The notes beneath the pieces are model-generated. The model saw only the letters and a program-made list of their open reading frames with translations, ran no database searches and was not told where the DNA came from. The translations under genes and the position numbers were made by a program. Of a DNA stretch of 64,000 bases, positions 45,085 through 53,667 are shown piece after piece. Every line of letters begins with the position of its first letter. Positions within the stretch are counted from its first letter, which is position 1. The stretch is from Fodinibius sp052060035. GTDB taxonomy: Bacteria > Bacteroidota > Rhodothermia > Balneolales > Balneolaceae. Location of the stretch: assembly GCF_052060035.1 (NCBI RefSeq), contig NZ_JBPOEA010000001.1:124001-188000 (forward strand), read 5' to 3'.

Positions 45085-45115
45085 CTCTTAAGGTTTCACT
45101 GAAATTCCTTAAGAG
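45085..45115. terminator. Intrinsic terminator between convergent genes
   Basis: CTCTTAAGG (45085-45093) and CCTTAAGAG (45107-45115) form a perfect nine-base stem. On the minus strand the stem is followed by a T-rich tail (ACTTTCTTTTTT), so it is best placed to stop the flavin oxidase gene. On the plus strand it is followed by GCCTCC and would stop the DUF779 gene less well. Confidence 0.7.
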
Positions 45116-45195
45116 GCCTCCCCGATGATATATTGTGGATGGTCCTGAAGTCAATCCCCAAATAAGAATGGGCAGGTGTTCAGGTTTTTCACTCA

Positions 45196-46566
45196 TCAGT
45201 TTTTTGGTGTGATATTTTGATTTACATGGAAGAAATTATCCGGATCATATTTCGATTTTATCTTTTGCAGACGTTTGTAATTATCTCCATACGAGGCTTT
45301 TACACGGTCGGTTCCTTCATCCATCATAAAATTGATGTAGGACCCACCAAGCGTAAAGGGCTTTAATGCCTTCCAGTAATCCCGAGCCCATGTTTTGATT
45401 CTTTTTGCATTTTTAGGATCCGGGTCCACGCCTACGATGACCATTGACCACCTTGCATCACGCATATTCCAGGCCGTCTCCTCTTTTTCAGTATCATGAA
45501 CTGCTCCATCGATCGGGTAGAGGTGCATGGTGGATTGGGCGGTGGGTACCTCGGCAAAGCGCACATGCTGTTCGATGGCTCCATCACTTAATTCCTTGAC
45601 AAAATCCCCTTTCCAATACCATTGATCGCCAGATGGATAAAGACCATCAAACAGGGATTGCAGTGTCGGATAGGGCATCTCTCCGGTAAATTCAAATAAC
45701 GGTTTGGCTACATCACGGGCCTGCTGTATGATTTCTTCAAATTGATCTTTTGGGCCGGTGTAGCACCATACAAGGCCGCATACTTTTTTTCCATGTATCT
45801 CTTTTGGGAAAGGATCACCTGCTGCTACTTGTGCTATGAGATAAAAAGCGTAAACGTCGTTTGGCATTTCAGGTAGCCAGTCGCGGTACCACTTCATCGT
45901 GTTTTCAAGCTGGTCGATAGGCCAGAACAGCGGGCCGCCGATAACGTTTTCTACAGGATGGAGCCGATATTCGAAAGAAGTAACCACTCCAAAGTTACCG
46001 CCACCGCCACGCAATGCCCAGAACAGGTCTGCATGTTCTTTATCATTGGCATGCACAAGTTTACCATTCTGAAGCACGATATCGGCACTAATCAGATTAT
46101 CAATGGTAAGACCATATTTACGGCTTAGATATCCATGACCGCCTCCGAGAGTAAGGCCGCCGACTCCGGTTGTAGAGAGAATTCCGCTAACCGTTGCCAT
46201 GCCGTATTCATGAGTGGCGCGATCTACCTCTCCCCAGGTACACCCGGCTTCCACGTGGACTGTTTTATTTTTTGGATCTACCTGTATCTTCTTCATGGGA
46301 GATAGGTCGATAACCAATCCACTGTCGGTTAAAGAAAGCCCCGGACCGTTGTGTCCACCACTGCGTATAGAAACTTCAATTCCTTCTTTTTGGGCAAAAT
46401 TAACTGCTTTTATAACGTCTTCGGTGTTTTTGCACTTGGCTATGAATGCAGGATGCTTGTCAATCATGCCATTATATATTTTACGGGCCTCATCATAATT
46501 ATCATCTGTTGGACGGATGATTTCCAAGTTCAGTTCTTTGGTTAAATCTCTTGTTTCTGGTTTCAT
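45196..46566 (-). CDS. FAD-binding oxidoreductase of the berberine-bridge/PCMH type
   Basis: The 456-aa product has a PCMH FAD-binding domain (residues about 37-205) and a C-terminal berberine (BBE) domain (YGDNYKRLQKIKSKYDP near the end). H72 in RSGGHNG is the usual 8-alpha-histidyl attachment site. The position that holds a Cys in bicovalent enzymes is Leu or Ser here (GILSTTGVGG), so a single covalent FAD link is expected. No signal peptide is seen, so it is probably cytoplasmic. The family oxidises sugars or alcohols with O2; the substrate here is unknown. It stands alone. Confidence 0.88.
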   Translation of the reverse strand: MKPETRDLTKELNLEIIRPTDDNYDEARKIYNGMIDKHPAFIAKCKNTEDVIKAVNFAQKEGIEVSIRSGGHNGPGLSLTDSGLVIDLSPMKKIQVDPKNKTVHVEAGCTWGEVDRATHEYGMATVSGILSTTGVGGLTLGGGHGYLSRKYGLTIDNLISADIVLQNGKLVHANDKEHADLFWALRGGGGNFGVVTSFEYRLHPVENVIGGPLFWPIDQLENTMKWYRDWLPEMPNDVYAFYLIAQVAAGDPFPKEIHGKKVCGLVWCYTGPKDQFEEIIQQARDVAKPLFEFTGEMPYPTLQSLFDGLYPSGDQWYWKGDFVKELSDGAIEQHVRFAEVPTAQSTMHLYPIDGAVHDTEKEETAWNMRDARWSMVIVGVDPDPKNAKRIKTWARDYWKALKPFTLGGSYINFMMDEGTDRVKASYGDNYKRLQKIKSKYDPDNFFHVNQNITPKN

Positions 46567-46673
46567 AGTTATCCTGTTTGTAAAAGTTTATGGAATGTTA
46601 TTCCGGATATTCGATATAAATCGAAATTGAATGAATGTGGTAAATGAGTCTGTGATATAATATTTATTGAAAT

Positions 46674-46705
46674 AAAAAGGCCACGCAAACTTGCATGGCC
46701 TTTTT
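46674..46705 (-). terminator. Intrinsic terminator of the gene at 46742-47308
   Basis: AAAAAGGCCACGCAA and TTGCATGGCCTTTTT pair with a two-to-three-base loop and one mismatch. Reading minus, the stem ends with a T-run. It lies 37 bases downstream of the small secreted protein gene. Confidence 0.85.
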
Positions 46706-46741
46706 GGATATATCGGTGAACGTGCCATACTTAACTTAATC

Positions 46742-47308
46742 TTAACTTCGAGAAAGTCTTTTTATGGGTTTTCCGGCATAGTCGAAATACAAGGTCTGCT
46801 TGTTGTTATCTTTTTTCATTTTTACCTCGTATTCTGTCCTGAGAGCATCAAAGTCATGAACAACCACTTTGTTATTGGTCATTGTCCAATCCTTGTAGTC
46901 TTCGTCTATCAGATTCAATAAAATAATCTTTGGAAGACGCGTATTTTTTGTCACAAGCAAACCATTAATCAGATTACCATCTTTTTTATTATAAGTAGCA
47001 AATAGTTTTACTTGCTTGCTTCTACTGCTATTTTTTATGGCGTATGTTTTTATATATGAAGGGAGATTAATTACCCCCTCAAAATTAATATTTGAGTATT
47101 GTTGTAATTCTGAAATATTCATGAAGTATGGGTAGTCGTCTTCTCCAATCTCGCCAATGATTTTGAGTATATTTTGATCGGAAATTACTACTTCCGAACA
47201 AGGGCAATCTTTATCATTAGCCACTTGTGCATTGGCTAACAGAACGTTAAAGAACAAGAAGCCTGTGGTTAGGATCAGGGTTAGAAATTTATTTGTTGTG
47301 TTCATCAT
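46742..47308 (-). CDS. Hypothetical secreted protein
   Basis: The product has about 188 aa from the ATG at 47306-47308 (a second ATG follows at once; an AGAGGA site lies before both). A signal peptide ends near LLANAQV. The body starts with CPCSEVVISDQ, with two Cys close together, and is mainly beta. No family is recognised. A strong terminator follows 37 bases later, supporting a real single-gene unit. The longer frame to 47380 has an implausible leader with the signal buried inside. Confidence 0.65.
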   Translation of the reverse strand: MMNTTNKFLTLILTTGFLFFNVLLANAQVANDKDCPCSEVVISDQNILKIIGEIGEDDYPYFMNISELQQYSNINFEGVINLPSYIKTYAIKNSSRSKQVKLFATYNKKDGNLINGLLVTKNTRLPKIILLNLIDEDYKDWTMTNNKVVVHDFDALRTEYEVKMKKDNNKQTLYFDYAGKPIKRLSRS

Positions 47309-47789
47309 TTTCCTCTGAGTAGTTATACTCATTTTATTTATGGGGAAACATGATAAGAAGGGGGACTCAGTCAGTAACACTTTTGTAAGGAATGCTTTCT
47401 GGGGGGAGGCTTTCCTGAATATCAGTTTTGTCTTATCAATGTAGCTCTATTACAAACCGTATCCTATATATAAATTTAATATTTTCAAGCACTTATGCTG
47501 TAATAATAGAGAGGCGATGAAAAATAACGAACAGTGTTTATCTTTTTTTTAGAAAGAATTTCTTTGGTGTATTACGATCTGTGTGGAAAACCGATGCAGT
47601 GCTGAAATGTATTTGAAAGATTTTCTAATCACTTCTATGGGTTAACCTATCCTTAAACTCAATTTATTTCCGATAAAATAAATAAAAACAAATAGTTAGG
47701 ATAAATTAATGAAAGTTATAGTTCAGAATTTTGTAACGTGATTAGCAGTTGGATATCCAACAAAACCAAATAAAATAGGAGAAGTTAAA
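47309..47789. other. Intergenic stretch without a recognised gene
   Basis: About 480 bases between divergent secreted-protein genes, AT-rich and without notable open frames. It should hold both promoters. A ribosome site AGGAGAAG lies directly before 47790. Confidence 0.4.
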
Positions 47790-48932
47790 ATGAAGAAATA
47801 TTTCTTAACAATTGCGCTATTTCTGATAGCAATGGGCGTTAATGCTCAGTGGCTGACGGAAACGTCATGCACTCAGCAGTCTCAAAAAATAGTTGACAAA
47901 GCAATTGCTCACCTGGTAAATGTGGAATCATCTTTGGCCGTAGGTATGGCAAATGCGGCACTGATGATTGATGAAAATTGTGGCACCGCTAAATTGGTGT
48001 TGACGAATGCTGCAATGGAGGGCGAATATGGGTCTCGCAGCCAAAAAGTGAAAGATCTTGATACGAAGACTTTTACAAACCAAGAGAAAGGCTGGCATAA
48101 GATAATGGCTACGCCGGCAGAAGATCGAACAAAAATAATTCAAGAAATTGCAGAAGCAAATCCAAAGGTGCCGCTTTTTGCTTTTTGGTCAAGTGCAACC
48201 CTTGAGGATGGAAAAGATAAATTGTCGGAATATGTTGTAGCGTTTCCCGAATATGCTGCCCCCGCTTATAATATTATGTCGTACCGGTATGCGGATGGTA
48301 CTTACGGTGAAGAGCCGAATATGACGAAAGCTATTGAAACGGCACAAAAGATACTTCTTACCCACGATGGGCCTAATGCATATGACTCTATGGCCGAGCA
48401 CTATGCTTTAATGGGAGATTATGAATCTGCTTTTAAGCACCAGGCAATGGCTTTAGATTATGCGGCAAGCGGTGGATCTGTTTACGGTGTCAATGCAGGC
48501 ATCTATTTTCGCCAGAAAAACAAGCAAAGTCTGACTGATACCCTGAAAACAATGACCCAAAAGAGAATAGCCTATCAGATGAACAATGATTATGAAGGTT
48601 TGGCACAGTTCTATTCTGAAGATTTAGGAATGGTTGGATGTAACTCTGATATGGAGCCTTGTATATTTTATACTACTCTTGAAGAGGAAGATCCCAATTA
48701 CGTATGGAAACGCTGGGATGTCAGCGACCTAAAAGTTTATTTCAGTCCGGATATGACGGTTGCGATTACGACCTTCAATAACGACGGAGAATATACCTTT
48801 AAAGGCAGCGATAAGCTGGTGGCTTACAAGACTCGTGCGAGCGAGGTGTGGAAATTGGATAACGATTGGAAGTTGATACATTCCAACTTTGCGCCGCTGG
48901 CACTTGGTTCTGGTATTCCCAAAACAGAGTAA
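47790..48932 (+). CDS. Secreted protein with helical repeats and an NTF2-like C-terminal domain
   Basis: The 380-aa product has a signal peptide (residues 1-19, ending GVNAQ). The middle has TPR-like helices (DSMAEHYALMGDYESAFKHQ, split at about 195-215). The last 130 residues (YQMNNDYEGLAQFYSEDL, and later KAYKTRASEVWKLDNDWKLI) have the pattern of an NTF2/SnoaL-like domain. Such domains bind small molecules or act as enzymes, but no active site is recognisable. An AGGAGAAG ribosome site lies directly before the ATG and a strong terminator follows. A function cannot be assigned. Confidence 0.68.
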   Translation: MKKYFLTIALFLIAMGVNAQWLTETSCTQQSQKIVDKAIAHLVNVESSLAVGMANAALMIDENCGTAKLVLTNAAMEGEYGSRSQKVKDLDTKTFTNQEKGWHKIMATPAEDRTKIIQEIAEANPKVPLFAFWSSATLEDGKDKLSEYVVAFPEYAAPAYNIMSYRYADGTYGEEPNMTKAIETAQKILLTHDGPNAYDSMAEHYALMGDYESAFKHQAMALDYAASGGSVYGVNAGIYFRQKNKQSLTDTLKTMTQKRIAYQMNNDYEGLAQFYSEDLGMVGCNSDMEPCIFYTTLEEEDPNYVWKRWDVSDLKVYFSPDMTVAITTFNNDGEYTFKGSDKLVAYKTRASEVWKLDNDWKLIHSNFAPLALGSGIPKTE

Positions 48933-48973
48933 GGGGCGGAGGGAAACCAAGTACTTTTTAAAGTTTAAAAATG

Positions 48974-49003
48974 AAAGGGCACCATTGGGGTGCCCTTTTT
49001 TAT
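48974..49003 (+). terminator. Intrinsic terminator of the gene at 47790
   Basis: GGGCACC and GGTGCCC form a stem around a five-base loop and are followed by a T-run starting at 48996. It lies 42 bases after the stop codon. Confidence 0.9.
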
Positions 49004-49185
49004 TTGCTCTAATATGAGAATGGCATTTTTTTAATACTGTAAACTATTATAAGCAAGTTTGAATAACCTGTATACCGACAGATCTCCCTATCTTTTTGCA
49101 CCTAAAAAAATTTTTATTCCGGTGAAGGAACAATTGGCAGCGGCCCTATGTTGAGCGAGGTGATTGAAAAATGAAAAAAGCATAG

Positions 49186-49893
49186 ATGAAGAAACAAGAT
49201 CATATACAATTAAAAAGTTTAACAAAAAGTTATAAGGAGGGCGATAAGAGCCGTTCAGTACTTGATAAATTAGATCTCTCAATAGAAGAGGGGGAGATGA
49301 TAGTTTTATTAGGTCGATCCGGATCGGGTAAAAGTACCTTGCTGAATATTGTAAGTGGAATTGATAGGCCTGACTCCGGGAAAGTTATTATCGGGGAGAC
49401 GGATTTATCCAATATGGACGAAAAAAATCGTACCCTTTTCAGAAGGAAGGGGATCGGTTTTGTATTCCAGTCTTTTAATCTTATCCCTACGCTGACCGCC
49501 CTCGAAAACGTATTGCTTCCACTCAAGCTTAAGGGTGATGATGACAGAAATATCGCAGATAAAGCCCAACAGTATTTAGACCAAGTAGGACTGGGAGATC
49601 GGGGCGAAAGTTATCCCGATCGTCTTTCGGGAGGAGAACAACAGCGTGTTGCTATTGCGCGGGCGCTGGCCCATGAACCGATGCTGATTTTAGCCGATGA
49701 GCCTACCGGGAACTTGGATTACGAAACCGGCCGAACCATCCTGGATATGTTGAACAGCTTGGTGCGTAAAAATGGTCGAACGATGATCATTGCTACCCAC
49801 GATCGTGATATTTGCAAAATAGCCGATCGGGTGGTGGAACTGAAAAGCGGGAAGCTGCATGATGTTGAATTTAGTGTTTCCGGTGTAGAATGA
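49186..49893 (+). CDS. ABC exporter ATPase of the AttE/LolD type
   Basis: The 235-aa product has the complete set of ABC motifs: GRSGSGKST, FVFQSFNL, LSGGEQQRVAIARAL, LILADEP and the switch His in IATHDRD. Its build is that of the LolD/MacB group. It overlaps the next gene by 4 bases. Together with the permease and the AttH-type protein it forms an AttEFGH-like operon, in which the ATPase powers an outward-acting permease. Cargo unknown. Confidence 0.92.
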   Translation: MKKQDHIQLKSLTKSYKEGDKSRSVLDKLDLSIEEGEMIVLLGRSGSGKSTLLNIVSGIDRPDSGKVIIGETDLSNMDEKNRTLFRRKGIGFVFQSFNLIPTLTALENVLLPLKLKGDDDRNIADKAQQYLDQVGLGDRGESYPDRLSGGEQQRVAIARALAHEPMLILADEPTGNLDYETGRTILDMLNSLVRKNGRTMIIATHDRDICKIADRVVELKSGKLHDVEFSVSGVE

Positions 49894-52442
49894 AGGATCA
49901 ATCATCGAAAAATCTACTTTGGCTGTCCAGTATTCGTTTTTTGCTGCGCCACCCGTGGCATTTTGCGCTGTCGATATTGGGCGTTGCCCTGGGCGTGTCT
50001 GTAGTTGTTTCTATTGACCTCTCTAACAATTCTGCGAAAAAGGCCTTTTCATTATCAACAGAAACAGTGACCGGAAAGGCTACCCATCAGATCAAGGGGG
50101 CGGGGGAAAACCTGAATGAAGAGGTGTATCGAACAATTAGAATAGAAGAGAATATTCGAAAGTCGGCGCCGGTGATCGAAGGATATGGGCGTATCGAAGG
50201 CATGAACAGGACTTTCCAAGTATTAGGGGTAGACCCGTTGGCAGAAGGTCCATTTCGAGATTTTGCCAGTCAGCAATCCGGCATAGAGCTGTCGGAATTT
50301 ATGAGCGGAGAAAATACAGGCATCTTGGCTAAACCGGTGGCGTTGCAGCTTGGCGCATCGATAGGTGATACCTTGGCGGTGTCGGTGGGCGGGCGCCATT
50401 ACTCGTTGCGGCTGGTGGGGCTTATCAATGCCAGTAATGAACGCAGCCAACGCGCTCTTGAAAACCTATTGATTGTTGATGTAAGCACGGCTCAGCGATT
50501 GTTTGAGATGCCGGGCCAGTTATCTCGTATCGACTTGATCGTTCCACAGAATCAGGAAGAGACGCTTATCCCGGAAATAGCATCCCAGATGCCGGAGGGC
50601 GTGAGTATTGTTCGTTCGGATTCGAGATCTGAAACCGTCTCACAGATGACCCGGGCATTTGAATTTAACCTGCAGGCGCTGAGTATGCTGGCTTTGCTGG
50701 TTGGCATGTTCCTGATCTATAATACCATGACCTTTTCGGTTGTACAGCGCCGCCAACTTATTGGCCGTCTTCGTGCGCTGGGCGTTACCAAAAAAGAGAT
50801 TCTCACCTTTATCCTTAAAGAGGCAGCATTAATTGGTTTTCTTGGGACGCTGATCGGCATTATAGCGGGTTTCTTTTTGGCACAAGTACTGCTAAAGTTA
50901 GTTACGCAGTCGATTAATGATCTTTATTTTGTTCTGTCGGTTCAAGAGCTATCTATTGGTTTTTTCTCTCTGGCCAAGGCAACGGTGTTAGGTATTGTCG
51001 CTACATTGGCTGCTTCATTCTGGCCGGCTCGCGAAGCATCGCAGGCAAAAGTCTCGACGGTACTTCGCCGGTCCTCGGGCGAATCAAAACTTACGGATCG
51101 ATTATGGTTTCTGGCCGGAGCAGGATTTTGTGCCGGGCTTTTGGGCGTAGCTATGTTGCTGGTTCCTAATGGAGGAATTGCCGCAGGTTACACCTCGTTG
51201 CTTTTTATGATTGTCGGTTTTTCATTGATGATTCCACTGCTGGTTGTGTGGTTGGCGCAGTTATTTCGGCCGATGATGGGTAAGGTGAATGGATTAATCG
51301 GTAAGATGTCGGTCCGGGGTATTGTAACTGAATTGAGTCGGACGTCGGTGGCCATCGCGGCGTTGGTTGTCGCTGTGGCATCCACGGTAGGTGTCGGCGT
51401 TATGGTCGACAGTTTTCGAACGACCGTAGTGTCTTGGCTGGAGGCCCAACTCCAGGCTGATGTGTATATACAGCCGCCGAGTTCGGTAGCTCGAAAAACG
51501 GACTCAGAACTGGATCCTAAGCTGGTTGATCTGCTTAAAAAGACAGAAGGAGTTGCCCAATCTCATACTGTTCGTAGCGTAGATGTGCGCACTAATAATG
51601 GGACGGATAATTTAGTGGCCATTGATCAGGGGATTGAGGCTCAAAATAACTATCAGATGAAAAGTCAGGCCGGTAATTTTTGGCAACGCTATAACCACGA
51701 AGATATCGTAATGGTTTCGGAAGCATATGCATATCACAATGAGGTATTGATGGGTGACTCCATTTTCATACAAACCGATCGTGGTAAAGTCAGCTACCAG
51801 GTGCAAGCTATCAACTTTGATTACGCTTCGGATAGAGGCACGATTACCATTAATCGGGCTGTCTACAACCAATATTTTGATGACAATGCCATTTCGGGGT
51901 TGGCGCTCTATGCTGCGGAGAATGTAAACGTAGATCAGCTTGTGGAGCAACTCCGGGAGCGTGCGGCCGGTATGCAAGACGTTTTTATCCGATCTAATCG
52001 CGGACTCCGGGAAGCATCTATTGAAATTTTTGATCGCACTTTCACCGTTACTATTGTACTGCGCATGCTTGCAGTATTAGTGGCGTTTATTGGGATTTTA
52101 AGTGCCTTGATGGCTTTGCAGTTGGAACGTGCTCGTGAGCATGCAGTGCTTCGAGCTAATGGTATGACGCCGGGTCAGTTATGGAATTATGTGATCACTC
52201 AGACCGGGGTTATGGGGGCAATAGCGGGGTTGTTGGCGCTGCCATTGGGGATTCTGATGGCCTACATTCTTGTATATGTGATTAACCTGCGATCTTTTGG
52301 ATGGACGCTACAGTTCGTGATTGATTATCAGTTGCTTCTACAGGCTGTTGGACTGTCAATTGTTGCCGCACTGTTGGCGGGAATTTATCCATCATTTAAA
52401 ATGGCCAAAGCCAATCCTGCTGATGCACTACGAAACGAATAA
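49890..52442 (+). CDS. 850-aa ABC permease with two FtsX domains (AttFG-like)
   Basis: The 850-aa product repeats the FtsX layout: N-terminal span, periplasmic domain, and three spans near residues 260-390; three further spans fill about 410-510 before a second periplasmic domain and three final spans near 720-845. The ending YPSFKMAKANPADALRNE is typical. Such large permeases act with a LolD-like ATPase and are a fused form of the two-gene AttF and AttG arrangement. The start overlaps the ATPase stop (ATGA), showing coupling. The substrate is not known; lipid or lipoprotein transfer is plausible because of the following AttH gene. Confidence 0.9.
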   Translation: MKDQSSKNLLWLSSIRFLLRHPWHFALSILGVALGVSVVVSIDLSNNSAKKAFSLSTETVTGKATHQIKGAGENLNEEVYRTIRIEENIRKSAPVIEGYGRIEGMNRTFQVLGVDPLAEGPFRDFASQQSGIELSEFMSGENTGILAKPVALQLGASIGDTLAVSVGGRHYSLRLVGLINASNERSQRALENLLIVDVSTAQRLFEMPGQLSRIDLIVPQNQEETLIPEIASQMPEGVSIVRSDSRSETVSQMTRAFEFNLQALSMLALLVGMFLIYNTMTFSVVQRRQLIGRLRALGVTKKEILTFILKEAALIGFLGTLIGIIAGFFLAQVLLKLVTQSINDLYFVLSVQELSIGFFSLAKATVLGIVATLAASFWPAREASQAKVSTVLRRSSGESKLTDRLWFLAGAGFCAGLLGVAMLLVPNGGIAAGYTSLLFMIVGFSLMIPLLVVWLAQLFRPMMGKVNGLIGKMSVRGIVTELSRTSVAIAALVVAVASTVGVGVMVDSFRTTVVSWLEAQLQADVYIQPPSSVARKTDSELDPKLVDLLKKTEGVAQSHTVRSVDVRTNNGTDNLVAIDQGIEAQNNYQMKSQAGNFWQRYNHEDIVMVSEAYAYHNEVLMGDSIFIQTDRGKVSYQVQAINFDYASDRGTITINRAVYNQYFDDNAISGLALYAAENVNVDQLVEQLRERAAGMQDVFIRSNRGLREASIEIFDRTFTVTIVLRMLAVLVAFIGILSALMALQLERAREHAVLRANGMTPGQLWNYVITQTGVMGAIAGLLALPLGILMAYILVYVINLRSFGWTLQFVIDYQLLLQAVGLSIVAALLAGIYPSFKMAKANPADALRNE

Positions 52443-52451
52443 GAAGAGGAG

Positions 52452-53639
52452 ATGATGAAAACATCCTATTGGTATATCGCTGCAATTGCATTAATCATTG
52501 GTGTGGGCGGGGGAATATGGTATATGGTTGAAGATAATCCCCCAATTGAGGGATCGGTTTCGGTAGCCGAGGCGATGGGAGGAGGTGATCAGGAGGGATA
52601 TCTGCGGGCTACTGGGCCGCGCGAATTTGTGTTTCCCGATGATCACGGTCCGCACCCGGGATTTAAAACCGAGTGGTGGTACTATACTGGGAATCTTTTT
52701 ACCGATGACGGACGCCAGTTCGGTTATCAGTTCACCATTTTTAGAAACCAGTTGACACCGCCCTCCGAAGACCATGACAGCCTGAATGCACAGTCTAACT
52801 GGAATACCAATCAGCTGTACCTGGGTCATTTTGCTATTTCAGACGTATCTGAAGAAGAACATGTTTTTGAAGAGCGATATAGTCGCGGGGCAGCAGGTCT
52901 TGCCGGGGCTCAGGTAGAACCGTATCGCATTTGGCTGGAGGATTGGGAGATTAAACGAATTAATGCTGGAAGTGGCCGTGACAAAAATTTTCCGGTTGAA
53001 ATAAAAGCTAAGATGGAGGACGGCACAGCCATCAATCTGAATATCAACCCGGCCAAGCCACTGGTGCTGCAAGGCGAGCAGGGATATGATAAAAAAGGGA
53101 CCGAAGAAGGCAACGCCTCCTATTATCTGTCGTTTACGCGTATGCAAACCGACGGAATGATCACCAAAGGTGGCGAGCAATTCAAGGTTTCGGGGTCGAG
53201 CTGGATGGATCACGAGTGGAGCACTTCGGCTTTGGATGAAGGGCAAGAAGGCTGGGACTGGTTCTCCATTCAGCTCTCCAACGGCTACGACCTGATGTAT
53301 TATCAGCTGCGAAATAAGGATGGCTCTGTCAGTCAATTTACGACTGGTGCTTTAATTGATCCGCAGGGGGAGAAAGTATTGTTGGAACCCGGAGATGTAA
53401 CTATCGAAGTACTGGATCAATGGAAAAGTCCGCATACGAACTCTGAATATCCTTCGGAGTGGAGAGTGCATATTCCTAAATCAGATTTAACCCTTGATTT
53501 GGCTACTTTATTTGATGATCAGGAGATGGCGGTATCGGTGCAGTATTATGAGGGTGCCCTGTCTGTTTCAGGCAGCATGAACGGAGAACAAATCAGTGGT
53601 AATGGCTTCATCGAGATGACCGGCTATGAAACCGACTAA
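52452..53639 (+). CDS. AttH/CrtC-type lipocalin-like protein
   Basis: The 395-aa product has an N-terminal hydrophobic signal or anchor (about residues 7-24) and the double-lipocalin fold of the AttH/CrtC group. The hallmark HPGFKTEWWYYTGNL is at about residues 68-82; the second characteristic SSWMDHEWSTSAL and GWDWFSIQL follow in the middle. In carotenoid pathways the family hydrates double bonds; in attEFGH operons it is periplasmic with an unassigned lipid-related role. The link with an ABC permease 9 bases upstream favours the second role. Confidence 0.9.
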   Translation: MMKTSYWYIAAIALIIGVGGGIWYMVEDNPPIEGSVSVAEAMGGGDQEGYLRATGPREFVFPDDHGPHPGFKTEWWYYTGNLFTDDGRQFGYQFTIFRNQLTPPSEDHDSLNAQSNWNTNQLYLGHFAISDVSEEEHVFEERYSRGAAGLAGAQVEPYRIWLEDWEIKRINAGSGRDKNFPVEIKAKMEDGTAINLNINPAKPLVLQGEQGYDKKGTEEGNASYYLSFTRMQTDGMITKGGEQFKVSGSSWMDHEWSTSALDEGQEGWDWFSIQLSNGYDLMYYQLRNKDGSVSQFTTGALIDPQGEKVLLEPGDVTIEVLDQWKSPHTNSEYPSEWRVHIPKSDLTLDLATLFDDQEMAVSVQYYEGALSVSGSMNGEQISGNGFIEMTGYETD

Positions 53640-53667
53640 GCCTTTGGGAAGGAGTGGGTTAAATTGT

